From an uncultured Eubacteriales bacterium (lineage in GTDB: Bacteria > Bacillota > Clostridia > Oscillospirales > CAG-272): a stretch of 8,298 bases of DNA. The DNA lies in contig CAKRPQ010000089.1 of assembly GCA_934385225.1 (NCBI GenBank), positions 1 to 8,298 of the forward strand, given 5' to 3'. This document shows positions 4,985 to 8,298 of the stretch, piece by piece; positions within the stretch are counted from its first letter, which is position 1, and each line of letters opens with the position of its first letter. Below the pieces are notes generated by a model that was given only the letters and a program-made list of their open reading frames with translations, had not been told where the DNA came from and did not search any database. The translations under genes were made by a program, and so were the position numbers.

Positions 4985-5767
4985 TTATTTTCTGTTTATT
5001 TTTATAAATTCGCGCGGACCTACGCCGTTATTTGCCTTGAAAGCCTTTGTAAAGTTTGATGAGTCGTTATACCCGCAAAGTCCCGCGGTTTCTGTCACGC
5101 TTCTTCCCGCAAGCATATGCGCTCTTGCGGCATTCATTCGAACTGCCGTGAGATATTCATACGGTGATTTTCCGAATTCCCGCGAGAAGAGTCTTGTGAA
5201 GTGAAATCTGCTGACCCTATAACGTTTAGCAAGTGCTTCCACGCTGATGTCAAACATATAATTATTATCTATATATTTTTTTGCATCATAAACCATATTG
5301 CTAAACGCATTTTCATCATTACTCGGTTTTATGCCCGCATAGTATTTGAAAAGAGCGGATAACGAAAGTAACTTCAAATTTTCGCTCGCATCTTTTTTGA
5401 ATTGAATGGAGTAGAGTTCCGAAAAAAAGTCCGCATTGCCGGGAAATACGGGAGGAAGCACCGCAAAATCCCACATAAGCTCTCCGTCAAAATTTATCCA
5501 CTGATACGTCCAAGGGTCATCTGTATCTGCCGTATATTGAACCTCCTCGTTCGGCATGATGATGAAAGACTGTCCGGGGTAAACGGAATACGACTTCCCG
5601 TTTTTCTTAAATACACCCTTTCCTTTTATCACATAATGAATAATTGCATAATCAAACAGGACAACGGGACCGACGTTGAAGTCCGGAACACATTTTGCAA
5701 ACCCGATTCCGAGAGGATTAAGATCATGTAATTTTTGCTTTGATACGAACGTAACATAATTATCCAT
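4985..5767 (-). CDS. AraC-family transcriptional regulator with cupin sensor domain
   Basis: A 260-residue regulator of normal family size. Residues ~20-95 form the AraC-type cupin ligand domain (DYAIIHYVIKGKGVFKKNGKSY, then PGQSFIIMPNEEVQYTADTDDPWTYQWINF). Residues ~160-258 carry two helix-turn-helix motifs: ISVEALAKRYRVSRFHFTRLFSREFGKSPYEY (174-205) and the signature SVTETAGLCGYNDSSNFTKAFKANNGVGPREF (223-254). An in-frame ATG at 5806 would add 13 residues, but the ATG at 5767 follows AAGGGGA by 7 bases, and the promoter -10 covers 5806, so the shorter form is chosen. It is divergent from the isomerase/oxidoreductase operon and is its probable sugar-responsive activator. It ends 46 bases before the shared terminator. 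The inducer is unknown. Confidence 0.93.
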   Translation of the reverse strand: MDNYVTFVSKQKLHDLNPLGIGFAKCVPDFNVGPVVLFDYAIIHYVIKGKGVFKKNGKSYSVYPGQSFIIMPNEEVQYTADTDDPWTYQWINFDGELMWDFAVLPPVFPGNADFFSELYSIQFKKDASENLKLLSLSALFKYYAGIKPSNDENAFSNMVYDAKKYIDNNYMFDISVEALAKRYRVSRFHFTRLFSREFGKSPYEYLTAVRMNAARAHMLAGRSVTETAGLCGYNDSSNFTKAFKANNGVGPREFIKINRK

Positions 5768-5805
5768 ATTCTGTCCCCTTTCCGAAAAACTACAATTACA
5801 TTCCA

Positions 5806-5834
5806 ATTATACCCACTTTTTCCGATGATTTCAA
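5806..5834 (-). promoter_or_regulatory. Promoter of the AraC-family gene
   Basis: On the minus strand, TTGAAA (5829-5834) and TATAAT (5806-5811) are 17 bases apart, only one mismatch from full consensus. The -10 lies 38 bases before the start codon at 5767, leaving a leader of about 30 bases with AAGGGGA. Confidence 0.75.
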
Positions 5835-5861
5835 TATGCGTACCCTAAAAATTTTTTTGAT

Positions 5862-5888
5862 GTCACATTTCGCCGTATTTCGGTCACA
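5862..5888 (+). promoter_or_regulatory. Candidate AraC-type activator site (21-bp-spaced direct repeats)
   Basis: GTCACA at 5862-5867 and again at 5883-5888 are 21 bases apart, two helical turns. ATTTCG is also repeated at 5867 and 5877. With a start site near 5931, the two GTCACA copies lie at about -69 to -64 and -48 to -43, the usual position of AraC-family activator half-sites, next to a -35 region that is itself poor. Confidence 0.5.
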
Positions 5889-5895
5889 AAAAACA

Positions 5896-5924
5896 ATGAA
5901 TTTACCTTTCTTACAGCGTATAAT
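5896..5924 (+). promoter_or_regulatory. Activator-dependent promoter of the isomerase/oxidoreductase operon
   Basis: TATAAT at 5919-5924 is a perfect -10, while the hexamer 17 bases upstream (ATGAAT, 5896-5901) matches only part of the -35 consensus. Strong -10 plus weak -35 plus adjacent direct repeats is the usual design of a promoter needing an activator. The leader to the ATG at 5959 is about 28 bases. Confidence 0.55.
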
Positions 5925-5958
5925 GAACACAGAATAATTTTTCACGGAGTTATCGGTA

Positions 5959-6801
5959 ATGTACAATTTCAAAATCGGTGCTATGGTCGAATCGTTCAAA
6001 TGTGACCGACTGAAAGCTATCGAAAAAGCGGCGGTGCTCGGAGCAAACGGACTTCAAATGTACGGGACAAATCCCGACGGCTTTTCCGAGTGTGAAAAGC
6101 GCGAAATAAAAAATGCCGTAAAGGAAAACGGACTTGTTTTCTCGGCAATATGCGGAGACCTCGGTTGCGGTTTTCATGACATGCAAAAAAACAGATGGGC
6201 TATCGACCGTTCAAAGAAAATCATTGATTTCGCGCTCGAAATGGGAACAAATATAGTCACAACACACATAGGCGTAGTTCCCGAAGACGAAAATCACGAA
6301 AGATATAAGATAATGCGGGAGGCTTGTTCGGAGCTTGCCGAGTATGCTCATTCGATGAATGCCCACTTTGCGGTGGAAACGGGTCCCGAAAAAAGCGAAA
6401 CTCTCGCAAAGTTTCTCGATTCCCTCGGTTCCGACGGTGTAGGCGTAAATCTTGACCCCGCAAATCTTGTTATGATTATCGGAGAAGATCCCGCTAACGC
6501 GGTTTACAATCTGAAAAAATACATCGTCCACACACACGCAAAGGACGGTGTAATGTATAACAAAACAAATCCCGAATACATATACGGAATTCTTCCGAAG
6601 CCCGACGGCGCGGAAAAACTCCCCCTTTTCGCCGAAGTTCCTCTCGGAGAAGGGCAGGTCAACTGGAAAACATATCTCGCCGCACTTGACGATATCGGCT
6701 ATCACGGATTTCTCACAATAGAACGCGAAGTAGGTGACAACCCCGAAGCGGATATAAGAACGGCATACAATTATCTGAACAATATAATGAAAGGAAATTA
6801 G
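5959..6801 (+). CDS. TIM-barrel sugar-phosphate isomerase/epimerase-like protein
   Basis: A 280-residue cytoplasmic protein of the xylose-isomerase-like AP-endonuclease-2 superfamily (IolE/hexulose-phosphate isomerase type). The start MYNFKIGAMVESF is the first barrel strand. Candidate metal ligands lie at strand ends: H103 in TTHIGV, E140 in AVETGPE, D166 in NLDPANL, H191/H193 in VHTHAKD, E226 in FAEVPLGEG, and E255/E257 in TIEREV near the C terminus. Such enzymes bind Mn or Zn and isomerise, epimerise or dehydrate sugars, keto-sugars and inosols. GGAG lies 9 bases before the ATG. The oxidoreductase gene starts three bases after its stop, so the two enzymes should be made together and probably act in succession on one substrate. 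The exact reaction cannot be given from sequence alone. Confidence 0.88.
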   Translation: MYNFKIGAMVESFKCDRLKAIEKAAVLGANGLQMYGTNPDGFSECEKREIKNAVKENGLVFSAICGDLGCGFHDMQKNRWAIDRSKKIIDFALEMGTNIVTTHIGVVPEDENHERYKIMREACSELAEYAHSMNAHFAVETGPEKSETLAKFLDSLGSDGVGVNLDPANLVMIIGEDPANAVYNLKKYIVHTHAKDGVMYNKTNPEYIYGILPKPDGAEKLPLFAEVPLGEGQVNWKTYLAALDDIGYHGFLTIEREVGDNPEADIRTAYNYLNNIMKGN

Positions 6802-6804
6802 ACA

Positions 6805-7866
6805 ATGAATAAACTTAAAATCGGCATTATAGGGTGCGGCGGGATTTCCCGTATGCACATAAACTCATATCTGAAAAATCCCGACGTTGAACTTTACGCT
6901 CTTTGTGATATAAACGAAGAAAGACTGAAAAAAGCGGCAGATGAATATGGGATTACAAGAACATTTACGAACAAGGAAGATATGCTTGCGCTTCCCGAAA
7001 TCGATGCCGTAAGCGTCTGCACATGGAACAGCGAGCATATGCCGTGCACGATTGCCGCGCTTAATGCGGGAAAGCACGTTCTTTGCGAAAAACCGATGTC
7101 GATAAATGCCGAATGTGCGGAGAAAATGAAAGAAGCGGCGGATAAAAACGGCAAAATACTTATGATAGGCTTTGTTCGTCGTTTCGGTCACGATATGCAG
7201 CTTCTCGAAGACTTCGGAAGACAGGATTATATGGGAGAGATATACTACGCAAACGCCAGATACCTGCGCCGCAAGGGCAACCCCGGCGGTTGGTTCGGAG
7301 AAAAGGCGCGTTCGGGCGGCGGTCCTCTTATCGACCTCGGCGTACATATGATAGATTTCGTGAAATATTCAATGGGAAATCCCAAACCGACGTCTGTTTA
7401 CTGCGTAACATATCAGAAGCTGTTTGAACGCAGCAACATCAAGACCTCGGCAGGCTACGTCAGTATGACCGAGGCAAGCAAGAAAAAATGCGACGTTGAG
7501 GACTTTGCGTCGCTTATGCTTCGCTTCGATAACGGCGCAACAATGCACCTTGAAACGAGTTTCAGCCTGAATATCGAAAAAGAGACAAACGAGATAGAAC
7601 TTTTCGGAACAAAGGCGGGTGTAAAGCTCGGCGACAAAATGAAATTCATAACCGAGGAAAACGGCTACCTTGCAAATGTCGAGATTGAAACGGACGCGTC
7701 AATGGACTTCGGCGGAGCTTTTTCGAGAGAAATTAACAACTTTGTCGACGCAATCCTCGGCAGAACCGAATGTAAAAATCCCGCCGAAGACGGAATTGAA
7801 ATGATGAAAATTCTCGATGCCGCGTACGAATCGGCAAGAACGGGGCACGAGGTTATCATAAAATAA
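6805..7866 (+). CDS. Gfo/Idh/MocA-family NAD(P)-dependent oxidoreductase
   Basis: A 353-residue dehydrogenase. Residues 1-125 form the Rossmann domain: KIGIIGCGGIS (dinucleotide loop, G10-x-G12), acidic D35 after the second strand (ALCDIN), which favours NAD over NADP, and the family hallmark CEKPMS with catalytic-type K96. The C-terminal alpha/beta domain has GGGPLIDLGVHMIDF, with D177 and H181 as the usual active-site pair. The protein oxidises a hydroxyl of a sugar, glycoside or polyol (as in inositol or glucoside 3-dehydrogenases) to a ketone, or the reverse. AAAGGAA, inside the end of the isomerase gene, is 8 bases before the ATG. It is followed after 20 bases by the secreted discoidin protein, so the three genes look like one unit. 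Family certain, substrate open. Confidence 0.95.
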   Translation: MNKLKIGIIGCGGISRMHINSYLKNPDVELYALCDINEERLKKAADEYGITRTFTNKEDMLALPEIDAVSVCTWNSEHMPCTIAALNAGKHVLCEKPMSINAECAEKMKEAADKNGKILMIGFVRRFGHDMQLLEDFGRQDYMGEIYYANARYLRRKGNPGGWFGEKARSGGGPLIDLGVHMIDFVKYSMGNPKPTSVYCVTYQKLFERSNIKTSAGYVSMTEASKKKCDVEDFASLMLRFDNGATMHLETSFSLNIEKETNEIELFGTKAGVKLGDKMKFITEENGYLANVEIETDASMDFGGAFSREINNFVDAILGRTECKNPAEDGIEMMKILDAAYESARTGHEVIIK

Positions 7867-7886
7867 ACAAAAGAGAGGATTAAAAA

Positions 7887-8298
7887 ATGAAGAAACTTTT
7901 ATCTTGGCTTCTCCTGTTTGCAATGCTTCTCGGTACTTTTTCGACGTTTGCTGTCGCAGCAAGTGCCGACACACCCGCGAAGATACAGATTTCGGTGAAA
8001 GCCAACAATCCGAACGTAAAAATCACCTCCGATACGGGTGATGTTTCGAAACTCAACGACGGAGATTTCAACAATAACAATAATTTGTGGGATGGCGGCG
8101 CAACACCCGCAACATTCGTTATGGATCTCGGCGGATATTTTGTTATCACCGATTTCGGTGTAAAGTGTTTTATTGACAGTTCGCGTTGGTATCAGTACGA
8201 AATCTATACAAGTACCGATGGCGAAAGTTGGCAGCTTTCGGCAGAAAAAAAGGACGAAGCCGTCAGCGACTTCGGAGGAAAATGGCATACTCCGAAAA
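7887..8298 (+). CDS. Secreted protein with F5/8-type C (discoidin-like) domain, partial
   Basis: Cut by the window end: 137 codons seen. Residues 1-27 are a signal peptide (MKKLLSW, hydrophobic core, ASA|D). Residues ~35-137 look like a galactose-binding jelly-roll: a start with KLNDGDFNNNNNLWDGG, then TFVMDLGGYFVITDFGVKCF, and WYQYEIYTSTDGESWQL, which is the F5/8 type C pattern (Lxx.G..., .VDLG..Y.I..V, Y.I..S.DG..W). Such domains bind glycans and often sit beside a glycoside hydrolase module, which would be beyond the window. GAGAGGA is about 7-8 bases before the ATG. It comes 20 bases after the oxidoreductase, implying co-expression. An exported binding protein or carbohydrate-active enzyme fits a saccharide utilisation unit. 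The catalytic part, if any, is not visible. Confidence 0.85.
   Translation, partial: MKKLLSWLLLFAMLLGTFSTFAVAASADTPAKIQISVKANNPNVKITSDTGDVSKLNDGDFNNNNNLWDGGATPATFVMDLGGYFVITDFGVKCFIDSSRWYQYEIYTSTDGESWQLSAEKKDEAVSDFGGKWHTPK

Noticed and set aside
6211..6858. Long minus-strand frame opposite the isomerase-like gene
   Set aside because: Cys/Phe/Ile-rich antisense shadow; the plus-strand protein shows family motifs and good start signals.
7899..8288. Overlapping minus-strand frames at the right end
   Set aside because: Both lie opposite a plus-strand secreted protein with a clean signal peptide and discoidin-like pattern.
1..8298. CRISPR array, tRNA, rRNA, insertion sequence or phage genes
   Set aside because: I saw no regularly spaced repeats, no cloverleaf or ribosomal sequence, no transposase-like protein and no target-site duplications.

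Overview
The window looks like chromosomal DNA of an anaerobic, Gram-positive Clostridia-type bacterium, perhaps a gut or rumen Oscillospirales relative. This rests on lipoprotein signals with short lipoboxes, an AgrC/LytTR-type two-component pair, strong AGGAGG-like ribosome sites, sigma-A consensus promoters, a surface protein with the 'YLT.DVTL...LCLNGH' signature common in Clostridia, and DUF1667/DeoR remnants typical of clostridial glycerol loci. It is an inference from gene families, not a taxonomic identification.

Layout. (1) Positions 1-1484, minus strand: two small putative lipoproteins (1119-1484, then 511-1083), a hairpin, then a secreted surface-type protein (38-421) whose frame hits an amber stop while coding-like sequence continues to the window edge. 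(2) Positions 1549-3644, plus strand: a LytTR response regulator and a membrane GHKL sensor kinase sharing an ATGA overlap, driven by a good promoter with possible LytTR repeats just upstream. (3) Positions 3653-4474: an endonuclease/exonuclease/phosphatase-fold enzyme with its own perfect-consensus promoter, whose spacer is almost filled by a perfect inverted repeat that looks like a repressor operator. (4) Positions 4475-4890: a gene-poor scar. It holds half of an apparent terminator, the first ~33 codons of a DeoR-family repressor (minus strand), three helically phased ATGCG repeats, and the 3' part of a DUF1667 gene (plus strand). I read this as what remains after an internal deletion of a divergent DeoR/glycerol-type operon. 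(5) Positions 4900-4939: a strong bidirectional terminator. (6) Positions 4985-8298: an AraC-family regulator (minus) divergent from an operon of a TIM-barrel sugar-phosphate isomerase/epimerase-like protein, a Gfo/Idh/MocA oxidoreductase and a secreted protein with an apparent F5/8-type C (discoidin-like) domain, cut by the window end. The divergent region carries a good AraC-gene promoter and, for the operon, a -10 with a poor -35 preceded by GTCACA repeats 21 bp apart, as expected of an AraC-activated promoter.

How the parts work together. Region 6 reads as a substrate-responsive sugar or glycoside utilisation unit: the AraC protein senses a ligand through its cupin domain, the dehydrogenase and isomerase-like enzymes transform a (keto-)sugar or polyol inside the cell, and the exported discoidin protein probably binds glycans outside. 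The two-component system probably senses an envelope or peptide signal; its target is unknown, though the divergent lipoprotein operon is a candidate. I saw no tRNA, rRNA, CRISPR array, insertion sequence or known riboswitch. No clearly new multi-gene system is evident; the most unusual parts are the deletion scar, the operator embedded in the perfect promoter, and the amber-interrupted surface gene.
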